Positions 10,401-23,972 are shown, numbered from the stretch's first letter. The stretch: DNA of 64,000 bases from Neocallimastix lanati (nom. inval.) (GCA_016946835.1 JACVTC010000021.1:721501-785500); one strand, 5' to 3'. The notes: generated from the sequence alone by a model not told the origin. Numbers and translations are program-made.

Positions 10401-12470
10401 TATAAAGCTATACAATTTTAAAATTTGGAATACCAGCTAAATGCACCTGTACCAACCTTTATTAAATATCCGGTAGTTGATCATCTGATCTTTATGTCAT
10501 TAACATAGTCAGAACATACATTTTTAAAGAATTATCTTTAACAAATATTATTCCATATTTTCTATTGCATTTTAGATACCTGAATATTTTCTTAACATTC
10601 TCCCGGTCTTCATAAGTTGAGTTATTAGCATTTCTTGATGCTTTTTTTCTCAGGGAATATGATATTTGGTCTTGTACATATGGCTAAGTAAACTGAACTG
10701 CTAATAGCTTGTTTATATCTAGTTTAATAAAATTTATTTCTAAATTTTTCATTCTCAATTGGACATATGAATGAAGGAGGTTTAATATCTTTAACTTAAA
10801 TTTATCTAAAATATTATCTAAATATTTAATTTGATGGAGAAAATAAATGTCTTTATATTTTTCAAATTCTATTCCAATAATATAATCAACATTACCTATA
10901 TCAGTAATTTTGAATTTTTGTTTTAAAAGTTCTTTTGTATTTAATATTTCATAATTTTTACCTGTTTATATTATATCATAGACGTAAGCTCCAAGTATGA
11001 AAATAATTTCATTTTCCTCATTTATTTTAACGTATACATATGGATCACTAATTAATCTTTTAAAACTAATCTTCAAAAGTGTCATATTTAATTTTTCATT
11101 CCAAGCTCGACCAGATTATTTTAATCCATAAAGTGCCTTGTTTAATTCCTAATAATATTTCTTATACTTTTCATGATTTTCTGGTATATACATATTATAT
11201 CCATCTAGTTTTATATTTAAATAAGAGGTCATTATATCTAATTGAAATTTTTTTCAAAGTTGAGGTGTTTTATTATAATCAATTTCCTCCTTATGTGTAA
11301 ATTCTTGAGCAACTAAAGGTGCTTTTCTTTTGGCTATGTTACCTTTAGATTCATATTTATATTTAAAAATCAATTTTGGAGTAATTATAATAACACCCTT
11401 TGGAACATTTTTAATACTTGTTTATATCATTGATTCCGTCATATCATCCATTAATTCTTATCTTACTTTTTGAATATATCCTTATAATTATTTGGTACTG
11501 ATAATTTTGTTATTGTTAATAACACTTGACCTTTTGAATTATTTTTATTGTTATTCCTATTTTGTTGAAATTTTAATATATTTTAATTTTATATTTTCAT
11601 CAAATGTTAATTGAAACTTCTTTTCATTTGAATTTGATTTTTCTTGAAAATTTTTATTCCTTGTTTTTGTTTTACGTTTCTTACTTAATTTACGCCTTTT
11701 ATATGAATTTTCTTTAATTGAAATATCTTCACTGTCTTTCTCTTCATTTTCATTTTTTGTTGTATATTTTTTTCTTTTTAACATATTTACTTTATTCTTA
11801 TTTTTTATCTTTAAATTTAAATTTTCATTTTGTAATTTATTTTTATCATTACTAATTTCCTTCATATTATCATTGTTTAATTTTCCCTTTTTTATTTTCT
11901 TTTTTGACATTTCTTATATAAATATTTTCTTTATTTTTATCTTCGAATTTACTCATATTAAAAATATTTTTATTTTCATTAATCATTAATTTATCCTTCA
12001 TATCATTATTTTCAATTTCATATTTAAAATTAAATTCCTTATTTTTAATTTTGTTTATATCCTGATTTGAAATTACATGATTAATGTTTTTGTTTATACA
12101 TGAATTTGAATTGTTGATTTTAATTAAATTGTTCATTCCAACATTTAAATTTAAATTCCCATTTTTAAGGTTTTCATTGAATTCTTCAGATTTTCGTTTT
12201 GAATCTATATTATTTTTGTAATTATCAATTTTATTTATACAATATTATTTATGATTTTTTCATTTTTAATATTTTAGTTTAAATTTTGATTAATATGTAT
12301 TAATTTATTATTTTAATTTAATTTATTTAAATTATTATTATTATGTAAATTATTACCATTTAAATTATTTTTTAATTGATTATTATTTTCATTTTGAAAT
12401 AGATTATTTTTATAATTAAAATCACAATTAAAATTGCTGAATTTTTAATTTCTTAAACTGTGGAGATTAA
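10400..12470 (-). pseudogene. Copia fragment CopB (linker, RT, start of RNase H)
   Basis: Heavily decayed minus-strand copia. An Asn/Lys-rich linker occupies about 12470-11500, including an open stretch at 11557-11910 (MSKKKIKKGKLNND). RT follows: KAPLVAQEFT near 11320, then a deletion, then FQLDIMTSYLN, ELNKALYGLK, and GAYVYDII (the YVDD position with Asp to Tyr) near 10990. The Leu of the linker-to-palm part and many other codons are replaced by stops. RNase H begins (SWYSK, then STAECEYY near 10400) and is cut off exactly where the gypsy RT starts. No LTR could be assigned. Confidence 0.75.
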
Positions 12471-12689
12471 GAAATTGAAAATTATAAATGTGAGGATTAT
12501 AAAAAATTAAAAATATATTAAAAAGGTTATAATAATTTAGATATGGAAAAATATATATGTTATTTGAATTAAAATAAATTAGATTTTGATATTAGAAAAT
12601 TTTTGTGTATCATATATGCAATGTTGATACATTAAATTTTGACGTAAGTAAGTAATAATTTTTCTCATTAATATTAATGTAAAAAGAAT

Positions 12690-12987
12690 TATTTTATAAC
12701 TTATAATCCAAAAATTATAAAGAAAGTTTTGTTTATTTTTTTATAATAAAAATAAACTATTAATTTACATAAAATTTTTATTATAAATAATTACACCGAA
12801 ATTATTTATTATTCAAGGAAGTTATATTTTCAATAATATTACTTAAAAATACTAATTATTTAATTTATTAAAAAAATTCATTATATTTTGATTAATTATT
12901 TTTTCTCTTCATAAAAAGTCCCCTTATTAATGCTTATTTACATTTTTTTATTAATTATTATTATTTTTAGATTAATATAGTTCATAG
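12690..12987 (-). repeat. Copia LTR/tail repeat, copy 1
   Basis: This stretch matches 29935-30243 in the same orientation with many small differences. Shared landmarks are AAATTATAAAGAA, TTTCAATAATAT, TCTTCAT-AAAAGTCC and AGATTAATATAGTT. It lies just downstream of the truncated RNase H of CopC, so it is probably the 3' LTR region of that copia family. Exact ends were not determined. Confidence 0.6.
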
Positions 12988-15900
12988 TGGTACCTTATAT
13001 CAATATGTTTTGATTTGGGATTTATCGTTTCGTTCTCACAGATATAGATGACTGCTTTGTTATCTACATTTATTGTAATACATTTATAATTAGTTCTTAA
13101 TTCATAAAATAAGTTTTTGTACCATTGGTAACGTCTTGAACATTCATCAATACCATAATACTCACTCTCTGAGGTATATACAGCAACACAACGTTGTAGT
13201 TTAGAGTACCACGAAGTAGGGCCATCTCCCATCATAAATAAGTAATCTGTGGTGGACTTTCTAGTTTTCTTATCTTCTCTATAATTTGCATCTACGTATC
13301 ATCTTAATATAATATCATTCGTGAATTTTATACCGTAATTTTTATTACCTTTTAGATATCTGAATATTTTAAGAACATTTAACCAATCCTCGAAAGTTTG
13401 ATCTTTTGACTTACGTGAAGTTTTGCTAATGGCAAATAAAATGTCTGGCTGAGTGCAAATACCAAGATATAGTAAGCAACCTATTACCTATTCATATATA
13501 GTTATGTTAAATTTGATCTCTCTTAATTCCAAATTCTCCTCCGGCATCATATTTGAAGCAAGTTTATATTTATCAATATTAAATTTTGCTAAAATATTTT
13601 CTAAATATCTTTGTTGTTGTAATAAGTATCCATCCCGTTCTTTAATGAATCTTATTTATATAATGGTATCAATAGGACCAACATCTGTTATATTAAAATT
13701 CTATTTTAACAAGAATTTTGTTTTATTTATTTCATTTGTTTTTCTCGCTATTAATATGTCATAGATATAAAGAGTTAATATACAAATGATTTTATTATGT
13801 TTATTTCTTTTAACGTATATACATGGTTCACATTTGAACTTCTTAAAACCTGTATGTCTTAACTTACTGTTGAGCTTATCATTCCAGTGGCGACCAGATT
13901 GCTTTAGCCCATATAAAGCTTTTAGAAGTTTCCAATAACCTTTCCTGTAATTCATAATCTCCATATAGACAGTCTCGTCCAATTCGGCTTACAAATAGAC
14001 TGTTTTCATATCATTTTGTTAGATTTCAAAGTCATGTTTTACTGATAACGCAGTAACAATTCTTAGAGATTCTTGTTTTAATGTTGGTGAATAGATTTAA
14101 TTGTAATCACTTCTATGTTTTTGAATGAAACCACGTGCAACCATTCTTGCTTTTCTTTTATTTATAGTGTTATCTGAGTTATACTTATACCTGAATACCC
14201 ATTTAGACGTAACTATGTTAGCTCCTTTTGGTATGTTTTTCATATTGTCCAATTCATCGTTTAAAGTGTTTAATCATTTCTTTTTTTTTATCAGCTTTAT
14301 TAAATATATATTAATAATAAAATGGTTCACGTAATTCTTTGTTTGATATAACTGAATAGTTCTCAGCAAGTATAGTATCGACATTGAAGGATTTAAATTT
14401 CTTGGCTTTAAGGCCTTATTATCACTGTCGTACTTTCTATTAACCTTTTTAAGTTCATCTCCAATTATATCCTATATATTAAATGATTTAAAATTTTTAT
14501 CATTTGTTAGTATGTTATCGTCATTGTGTTCATACTTTCTCTTATTATTACTTTTGGTAATTTTTATTGTTTTACTGGATTTTAATTATTTATTAATATC
14601 ATCCTTATTTCTTCGTTTTTGTTTTGCATTCTTTCTTTTAACATCTTTAATTATATCGTTAATGTCTTAACCATTATTTTGCTTGTTTTGTTTTGTTTAT
14701 TATTTTTATTCTCTTCATTTATGTTATTGTTCATATTATTATTTTTTTCTAAATTCAAAATTAAAATTAATTGTTCATCATTATTATTTGAATTATTATT
14801 TTCCTTTAAATTTAAATTTAATTGAAATTTTATTATTTTTTGCATTACTATTTTCTTCTAAATTTAAATTTAATTAATAATTTTCATTGTTTATATTACC
14901 AATTTCTTCTAAATTTGAATTTAATAAATAACTTTTATTTTTATTTCTATTAGCTTTTTTTTTCTTTTTCTTTTGAATTTAATTGATAATTATTATTTAA
15001 ATTATTAATATTTCCATTATCAATTTTATTATTATAATTGATATTATTATTGTAATTATTCAGTTCATTACCTTGTAAATTACTTACATTTTCAACATGG
15101 TTTAAATTCAAATTGTTTGTATTATCTTTATTATTATTACTATTATTATTATTATTTCTGTTATTAAAATTATTTAAAATTAATTGTGCATTATATGCAT
15201 CATTTAAATTTCTATTACCATTATGTTATATATAATTACTATTTAAATAATTAAAGTTTATATTTTAATTTTGAAGATCTAAGTCCTTAATACGCTCATT
15301 TGAATTATTTTTTAAAGGCAAATTATTTAAATTTATATTTTTTGAGTGGTATTTTAAATTTTTTTCACTATAATTATTAATATTCTGTGAATTAATCTCA
15401 TCGGATGTACAAGAAAAATTATCCATATAATTTTCTTGATTGGCAAAATTATTGATGTTATTATTATTATTATTATTATTAATATCTTTATCGTAGTCGT
15501 GTATAAAGGTCTCTTGTTCATCTTCTTCAAAAGATTCTTCAAAATAATACATTTTAGGAATATTATTTGGAGCAGAGGCATTTCCTGGTGTGTCTTCAAA
15601 AAATTCAACAGTCTTGGATTTAATTATTTTATTATTTGTGGTATTACAAATTAAATAAGCATTGGGATTAAATTCATCATATCCTATGAAAATACCTGGT
15701 AATGATGTTCCTTTGAATTTTCTTCGTAAATGTTTTGGAATAAGGAAGAACACTTGACAATCAAAGACTCTAAATTTCTGATAGTCAACTTCTTCATTAT
15801 ATAATTCTTGATATGGTATCTTGTTTGAATTTCCTTGATGCGATAAACTATTATATATATAGTTTGCTGTTCTCATAGCATCTTCCCAGAATTTGTGATG

Positions 15901-16252
15901 TAATTTTCCATCCTTTAACATAGCGGTAGCATTATATATAAGAGTTCCTTATACTCTTTCGTCCCTTCCGTTTTGTTGAGGATTGTATGGAACTGTTGTT
16001 TAATGTACAATTCCATTTAAATTACAGAAATTATTGAAGTTAAAATTACAAAATTCTGTACCATTGTCAGTTCTAATGTATTTTATGTTCATATTAAAAA
16101 TGTTTTTTACCTTTGTGTACCATTTTTTAAAGGTAGAAAAGATTTCAATTTTACTTTTAATAAAGTATACCCATCAATATCTAGTATAGTTGTCCAATAT
16201 AGTCAAAAAATATTTGTTTCTATATATTGATGTATCAGGTACCGAAATATTA
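12972..16252 (-). pseudogene. Copia fragment CopC (integrase-RT-RNase H)
   Basis: Minus-strand copia pol. Integrase core: NKYFLTILDNYTRY near 16220, then RTDNGTEF near 16060. Its C-terminal part is well preserved at 15265-15921 (LHHKFWEDAMRTANYIYN, LPGIFIGYD). A long Asn-rich linker spans about 15470-14350. RT follows, with WKLLKALYGLKQSGRHWN at 13900 and LYIYDILIA in place of YVDD at 13760. RNase H (SWYSKLQRCVAVYTSESEYYGI) is at 12972-13235, ending early after KSKHIDIRYH. Multiple stops and frameshifts make it a pseudogene. Its 5' end at about 16252 meets the plus-strand copia head to head. Confidence 0.85.
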
Positions 16253-16257
16253 ATAAT

Positions 16258-18400
16258 CAAGAAATTAAAAATTTGAATAATAATAATAAAATTCAAAATG
16301 AATCAAATAATAAAGAATATACAGATAATATTATACAAAATGTAAATTCCCATATATTAAATAAATCAGAATTAAATCCAAAATTCAATATTAATAACAA
16401 TCAGTTAAATAATAATATATTACAAAATAAAAGTGTGAAAACACTTTCTCTTAATGTAAACAAAAGGATAAAATTAAACTTTAAAAGAGGAAGAAGGCAA
16501 CTTGTTATTGACAAAACGAAAAATGTTTCACAAGATATATTAAATTTTAATAAAAATTTAAATATTAATAATAATTTTAATTTAAATAAAAATTTAAATA
16601 ATAAATTATTAAATAATAAAATCTCAAATAACAAAAAGAATAAAAATATAAATAAAAATAATTTATATAATAATAATTCTAAAAATACTCCTATATTGAT
16701 AATAGCCAAAGTAATGTTGCCTTTATTAAAAATAATTCAAATATCATTAATAACAATATTAATTTAAGAAGAAAATTTTCTGAAGTTGATTATGAAAAGA
16801 GTATTTTACCGCCTATTAAATACAAAAGAATAAATAATAATAGATATGTTGCTACCATTTCCACAAATGTTCCTCTTTCCTATACTGAAGCTATAACATG
16901 TAAAAACCACGAAGAATGGGAAAAAGCAATTCAAGATGAACTTGAAAATTTATGATAATAATATTTTTACTTTTGTTAAGTATATTCCTAAAGGAAAAAA
17001 TATTATTTCTTCAAAGTGGGTTTAAATAAATACAATGGTGAATATATTATTACCAAAAGAAAAGCACGCCTTGTAGCTAGAGGTTTTAGACAAAGACGTG
17101 GCATCGATTATGATTTGACCTACTCTCCGACTCTCAATACAGATACCTTAAAACTAATTTTTTCCCTTGTTGCAAAATACAAATGGCCAATTCAACAATT
17201 AGATATTAAAGCTGCGTATCTCAATGCAGATTTAGACAAAGAAATCTATATGTCTATTCCGACAGGAGATCCTAACTTTGGGAGGGGATGGTGGAAGTTG
17301 AATAAGGCATTGTATAGGTTGAAGCAATCTGGCCGACAATGGAACAAAACTTTATCAAAATTAATAATCAAAACCGGATATACTCAATTAATAACAGAAA
17401 AATGTATATTCGTTAAGAAAAATGAAAAAGGTGATGTATTAATTATAATAGGTGTATATGTAGATAACATAGTCATTACAGGTATAAAAATAGAAATACA
17501 AAATACAATTAATATTAAAGAATAATTTTAAAATATCCAAATCTGAACAAATAAATTATATTCTTGGAATTGAAGTAAAGAAAATTGATAATAAATATAT
17601 AATCTTTCAAGTAAATTATATTAATAAGATCTTGGAAAATTTTAACATAAAATATACAAGAAAAGTAAATACTCCATGTGTTGGTGATAATATCAAAGGT
17701 GAAAATAATAAACCTTTTGATAGAACAGTCTACAAAAGTGCCATAGGCATGTTAATATATTTATCCAAATGTACTATACCTGATATTTCTTTTGCAGTAC
17801 ATAAAGCTGCAAGAAATTCAGAAAATCCTATTATTACAGATTGGATAAAATTACTAATATATTAAAATATTTAAATAACACAAAATATTATAAAATATGT
17901 TATGATGGTGAAGGTGAAATTATCGGTTACACTGATTCGGATTTCGCTGGAGACATCAAAGATAGAAAATCAACTTCAGGACATATTATCCTAATGGGTA
18001 AAAATCCTAAATGCTGATATTCTAAAAAACAAACAAACAATAGTAGCTACATCGACAGCCGAAGCTGAATATATCAATACTTCAGAATGTGTAAAAAAGG
18101 TTTTAAATTTTAGAAATATTCTTAAAGAATTATTTAACTTTAAAAAACCAATAACAATTTATACTGATAATATAGCAAGTAAAACAAATATAGAAAATGA
18201 TGAAATAAACACTAAATTAAAGCATATTTCAATCAAGTATTTTTTCAACAAAGATAATATTGAAAAGGAAATATAAGATTAGAATATATTGAATCTAAAC
18301 AAATGTTAGCTGACATACTCACTAAAAATTAAAATGGAAAAGATATGACGAACTTCGCAAACCAAGTTTTTATACATAAAAACTAGTTTGAGGAGGGAGT
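16258..18400 (+). pseudogene. Copia fragment Cop2 (RT-RNase H)
   Basis: Plus-strand copia pol lacking gag, protease and integrase. An Asn-rich linker (16273-16700) is followed by RT: WEKAIQDELENL near 16917, ARLVARGFRQRRGIDYD, LDIKAAYLNADLD, and VYVDNIVIT (YVDN instead of YVDD) near 17455. The thumb/connection is at 17632-17865, and RNase H at 17920-18345 has GYTDSDFAGD, STAEAEY, YTDN and ADILTKN. Frameshifts occur near 17525, 17865 and 18045, and a TGA replaces the conserved Trp of WYSK at 18018. The purine tract GAGGAGGGAG precedes the LTR. Confidence 0.88.
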
Positions 18401-18694
18401 GTTAACAATCAAGATTATTATATAATAATTATATAATAACATAAATTTAAATTAATAAAAATGTATATACATATAAATTTATTCAAACATATGACGACAC
18501 ATGTATTTATTCATAATTTAATTTTATTCATATATTTATGTAAACAATTCTTATACTTTAAAAACTGTACTCTCTCTCCTTTTATAAAAACTTAAATAAA
18601 TAAAGTGTTAATAATAATTATTAATACAAAACAATATTAAAGGTATTATTTTGTCTTTGTGTCTTTTTCTACCGATAGTCGGTTAATAATAATA
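18401..18694 (+). repeat. 3' LTR of Cop2 (294 bp)
   Basis: It begins TGTTAACAATCAAG directly after the polypurine tract GAGGAGGGAG (18390-18399) and ends GATAGTCGGTTAATA. It is the same family as 2273-3246 but without the 701-bp insertion, which makes it the empty-site comparison. Contains GTACTCTCTCTCCTTTTATAAA. Confidence 0.8.
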
Positions 18695-18702
18695 ATAATA
18701 AT

Positions 18703-19419
18703 TGTTAAAGTATAAATAAATATTAATGAATAAATTAAATAATCTAGATTAAAAATTAAATATTATAAATATATAAATCATAAATATTCATGTAAAAATA
18801 ATTTATATTATGTAAATAACATTATTTATGTTAATACATATTTTTATGTTAAATTCTATATTTTCATGTATATGTACATATATCTAAAATTTATTAATAT
18901 TCACGTGAAATAATTATTGATATGCGGGACTTTTATGTGCAATAATTTATAAGAAGTGAGTTTTTTTTTAAATAATGCTAGTTTAGTAAATTTTATTAAT
19001 AAAATTATAATATTTGTACAATTAATATAATAATTCTAATTCCTAAAAATTTACAAGAGAATTCTCTATTTCTAATATAAATAATCTAATCTATTTATAA
19101 GAAATAGGTAATATATTAATTATATATTCTAATATATAGAAATATATAAATTTTATATGAAATAAAGTATTATAATTATTATAATTATAATAATACATAT
19201 TGAAATAAAATAAAATAATTATTATCAAAAAGATATAAATTTAATATTTAATAATTATTATTAAATATGTTACTACACATATATGTTTTATATCATTATC
19301 TATTTAGTATAAAAATAATATTTTATTTTTATAAACAAAGAAGTCTCTTACAATAAAATATCTTAATATATAATAAATAAATGTATAATTAAATATAATT
19401 AAATAAATTACCTTTAATA
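18703..19419 (+). repeat. Probable 5' LTR of Cop3, split by insertion X2
   Basis: The right end is fixed by the PBS at 19420. The left end is taken as TGTTAAAG at 18703. Subtracting the X2 insertion leaves about 335 bp. Sequence similarity to the other LTRs is weak, so the left boundary is inference. Confidence 0.45.
18918..19295 (-). mobile_element. X2: second insertion of family X (378 bp)
   Basis: The ends match X1: TGATATGCGGGACTTTTATG on the left and TTTTATATCA on the right. Flanks are TTAT on both sides (18914-18917 and 19296-19299), again a 4-bp duplication. It shares the GATATAAATTTAATATTTAA segment before the right end but is shorter than X1 through internal differences. No coding capacity was seen. 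Confidence 0.7.
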
Positions 19420-19432
19420 GATTAAGAGTCTC
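19420..19432 (+). promoter_or_regulatory. Cop3 primer-binding site
   Basis: GATTAAGAGTCTC lies about 137 bp upstream of the Cop3 gag ATG. It is identical to the PBS of the three minus-strand copia copies. Confidence 0.75.
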
Positions 19433-19568
19433 ATTTGTACTCTTAACTAATATATCAAGTATTGATAAATCAATATAATACACTTTTAATAAAATAAATA
19501 TTAATAAAATATATAAATTAAATTTTAATAAAAACAAAATTTTATAAAATTAATTTACAATAAAATTA

Positions 19569-22500
19569 ATGAGTGACAATATTTCCTTCAAAAAGGAAGC
19601 CATATTTGATGGCACGAATTATCGTATATGGTACGATAATATAATTGACGCTGTTGATAGGGAGGGCTTAGGAGAATATCTAGAAAAAGATATTTTGGCT
19701 GAATTAAATACACTTGACCAAGATAAAGAAGAAACAAAAAGAAAAATTAAAGAAGCCAATATAAATAATAGTAAAGTAAGATATACTATTAAAAATACAA
19801 TAAACACAAAAATTCATAATAATATAATCGGTATAAAAACGCCATCTGAAATAATTGCCTATTTAAAAGAGGAATATGAACATGACGTCAAATAATAATG
19901 AAGATACTGATGACCCAATGGATATTGATTACGCAGGAAAATATAGCCACAGAAACAATAATAACTTTAATAATAATAATAATAATAAAAATAATGAATT
20001 TTTTTCTAAAAAAGGATATTTTTATAAAAAAGGAAATTTTAACAAAGAACCAAATCATAGTAATAGATTTAATAACAAATATTTTGAAATTTGTGAAAGA
20101 AATGGTTATTCTACAAGAGAATGCAGATATAATCCACGAAACCCAAAGGGAATATACAATAAATATTATAAAAAAGATTTAGAAAATCATAAACATGAAT
20201 ACAACGATAAATATCATCAAAAAAGAAAAAAGGCAATTGGATACATTAATTTAAATGACGAATATAATGAGGATGTATCTTATGATGATATTAAACAAAT
20301 GTTTTACTAAAATTATGATCCGAAAGGAAAAGAAGGAGACGATAAATCTGACGAATATGAGGAATCTGATTATTCTATAAATTTTATTAACTATTATGAA
20401 AACTCTAATGAAAATGAAAATAAAAATAATACACGCGTAGAAAATAACTTATACATGGTTAAAGAAATTTTTAAAGTTGACACTGAAAAAGTTGGAAAAT
20501 CCAAATGGTTATATGATTCTGGTGCCGGAGAACATATAACTAATAACTTAAAGTTGTTAAAGAACTTTAAAAAGAAGAATATTAAATTAAAATGCGCCAA
20601 TAATACGTATTGTCACTTTGAAGGACACGTTGAATTTGAATTTACCATAAACAATCATTATTTCAAAATTAAAAGGGTTCTTTATTCAAAAGACACAGCC
20701 AAAAATATTGTTAGTGGAATTGAATGGGCTAAACACGGTATTAAAACATTAACAGAAATGGAAGATAATGAGAATGTTACCTTAAGAATATTCGATAATA
20801 ATTATAGCAATTTTTTAACATGTCAAGCCAATAAAAATAATGAATTCAAAATTACAGTTGACCATTTTGATGAAAATGATGCAAGAAATAATAAAAATAA
20901 CATAATAGCAATCCAGAATTTTCGAAATGCTAATGAACTCATTTGGCATCGTAGACTTGGTCATTTCTACCAGGAAGACTTAAAGAACTATTTGAACTTA
21001 AACAATATTAACGAAAGTACATGTGATGATTGCAAAATTGTCAAAATGAAGAGGTTTCCCCATAATAAAACTCCACCAAGAGCTAGAAATTATACATTCA
21101 GACATAGTTGAACCAATTAACATTTCTTACAGTGGAAAAAGATTTTTCTTAACAATTATTGATGAATATTCTAGAAAGTCATGGGTATTCATAATGAAAA
21201 GTAAATCTGAACCCACTGATATTATTATTAATACCTTAAAAATGCTAAATATTAAATTTGATAATTATAAAATTAAAATATTTAAATCAGACAATGCCAA
21301 AGAATATAAAAATAAGAAAATAAATAAATTTTGTAAAGAAAATGACATTGAAAAAGTTTATTCTCCTCAGTATAATCCAGAAAATAATGGATTATCTGAA
21401 AGATTTAATTTAACTTTAGTATCATGTGCTATAACTATGATATACTGGAGGGAACTTAGTGAAAACTTTTGGGACTTTTCTATTTTATACGCAAATTATA
21501 TTTATAATAAAGTTCCACATTCCGGTATTTATAATAAAATCCAGACGAAGTATTTTATGAAGAAAAAGTTAAAATTTATCATATTAGAGTATTTGGTTGT
21601 GTTGCTTTTTATTTAGACAATAATCCAAGAAAATCGAAATTCGCTCCCAATTCTAAAAAGGTTATATTCCTAGGATTTAGTGAAAAAATGAATAGTTATA
21701 TTTTCATGGACTATAATTATTATTCAATTCATTATTGTAGAGAAATTTATTGTTTAGAAGATACTCCAGCTAGTTTTCTTTTATCTAATAATAATAGTAA
21801 TGAATATGGTGACCAAAATTTCCTTTCTTTTGATTTTTATTTTTCTAAAAAAATTACCAGACAATTCGGAACCATCTACTTCTAATAATGACACTATATT
21901 AATTTTAATTTCTGAAAATAATAATATTTTAACAAAAATAATTTGAATTTTGATGAAAATTTTAATAATTCATCACAGGAATTAAATAATCAAAATAACA
22001 ATAATTTAAATAATAATAATATAAATTCAAAATCAGATTCTGATAGTCCTCTTCCTAAAGAAAATGAAGATACTATATTTATAGAAAATGATAAATTAGA
22101 AGTCAATAAAAATGATGTTCTTTCTAAGAACCCAATTTCCAATTCATCTGAAAACATTAATTCCAATAGTAAAAAAATTTTATTAATAAAAATTTTCAAA
22201 ATTTTGAACAAAATTTTGATAATTCTAATATACAAATTAATAAAACCTTAATTAATAATGATTCTAAACTCAGCAAAAATTTTTCTAATAATGAAACCTT
22301 AAATAATAATATTTCTAAACACAATGAATATTTTTCTAATAACGATATTTTAAACGATAATATTAATGAAATATCTCTTAAATTAAATGAACAAAATAAT
22401 AATTTAAATAATTCCAAAATTAATAATGATAAATTTAATAAAAATTTTTCTGAAACCAATATTAAAAATAATATATCTTGCAATACTAATGATAATATAC

Positions 22501-22717
22501 AGTCTAATATTAATTTTCAAAACTCTAATTATTATAAAAATCAATCCTTAAATAATTACTTTGATAGAAACAAAGTTATTTCTTCTTTTATTGACAAGAA
22601 GTTCACTTTTAATAAAAGAAGTGTTAAAGATTTACATATTGATAATCAAAATTTTTCTAATATAAATTCTTTTAATAGAATTAATTTATCTCATTCGAAT
22701 AATCATTTTTTTTGGAA

Positions 22718-22754
<37 letters not shown>

Positions 22755-23770
22755 GAAATATTGATTATTTAAGCTCCAATATCTTACATAAAATTAAGAA
22801 AAATTATAAAAATAATAATAAAAGGTCATTTAATTTTAAAAAACATAATAGATCACCTTCTGATGATTTTAATCCTTTAATAAAAGTAAATTTAGAAAAA
22901 TTAATTTTAACTCAAAAATTATTGCCTCCCTTGACAAATATGTGGCACAATCATATTATCAAAGCTACACATTGTTCTCAACTATGGATTCAAGCCATCA
23001 AAGACGAAGTTAACAATTTATATAATAATAAAACTATGACAACTACCTGTTGGAAAGAAAGCTATCTCTTCTAGATGGGTTTTTGCTAATAAATCTGATG
23101 GTCTTGACAACGTTATTAAGCATAAAGCCAGATTTGTTGCTAAAGGTTTCTCTCAAAAAATTGGCATTGATTATGAACTTACCTTATCTCCTACACTTAA
23201 TATTGACTGCTTGATACTTATTATTGCTCTTGCTGCAAAATTTCATTGGACTATTCTTCAGCTTGATATCAAAGCTGCGTATCTCAACGCGGATTTGGAC
23301 AAAGATATTTATGTCTCAATTCCCCCTGGAGATCCCAACTTTGGGAGGGGATATTGGCTATTAAATAAAGCCTTATATGGTTTAAAACAATCCGTTCGCT
23401 AGTGGTACAAGACAATTTCTAAATTCCTAAAAAAGCAAAGCTTAGAGCAACTTAAATCTGAAAGTTGCGTATTTAAAAAGGTAATTAATAACAAAATTGT
23501 ATGTATAATTGGTCTTTATGTAGATGATATGATTATAACAGGAGAAAAAGAAGAAATAAACAATATTTTTAATAAAATTAAAAATAGATTTAAAATATCA
23601 AAATCTGGACCAATTGATTATTTATTAGAATCAAAATAGAAAATAAAAATAATACATACTTAATTTCACAAAAACAATTTATTGATAATATTTTAAAAAC
23701 ATTTAAAATTAATATTAATATAAGAATTAGAACTCCATGTTACTACACATATTTGTTTTATATCAGAAAT
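19569..23770 (+). pseudogene. Copia element Cop3 (gag-protease-integrase-RT)
   Basis: Plus-strand copia covering most of the polyprotein. Gag starts at ATG 19569 (MSDNISFKKEAIFDGTNYRI) and breaks near 19880. A knuckle-like FEICERNGYSTREC lies at 20080-20120 (first Cys replaced by Phe). Protease is WLYDSGAGEH at 20508-20535. The integrase zinc finger is WHRRLGHF..CDDCKIVK (20940-21045), and SDNAKEY and GLSERFN are in 21194-21616. An Asn-rich linker follows (21943-22760, including an AAT run at 22717-22754). RT: LDIKAAYLNADLD at 23260 and YVDDMIITG near 23520. Frameshifts or stops occur near 20310, 21110, 21615, 23065 and 23401. After RT about 23700 the RNase H is missing. The sequence jumps to the end of an X-type repeat and then to a short tail (NALAKN). 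Confidence 0.9.
23738..23766 (-). repeat. Fragment of family X end
   Basis: GTTACTACACATATTTGTTT followed by TATATCA is the right-hand end of X1 and X2, in the same orientation. It sits at the point where the Cop3 RNase H has been lost, so it probably marks a recombination or deletion joint. Confidence 0.5.
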
Positions 23771-23972
23771 GCCCTTGCTAAAAATTAAACTATATATTTT
23801 TTTTATAAAAGAAAATATATGGTTTAATTACAATTAATAATTATTTAAAAATTTTAATTTCTTTTATATCTATAATTTCTAATTATTCGTTTTGTATCAA
23901 CTCGATTGTTGTTATAACTAATAATCTCTTTTAGCATAATCTCAGGTTTGAGCATCAAAATTTTATTAATAT

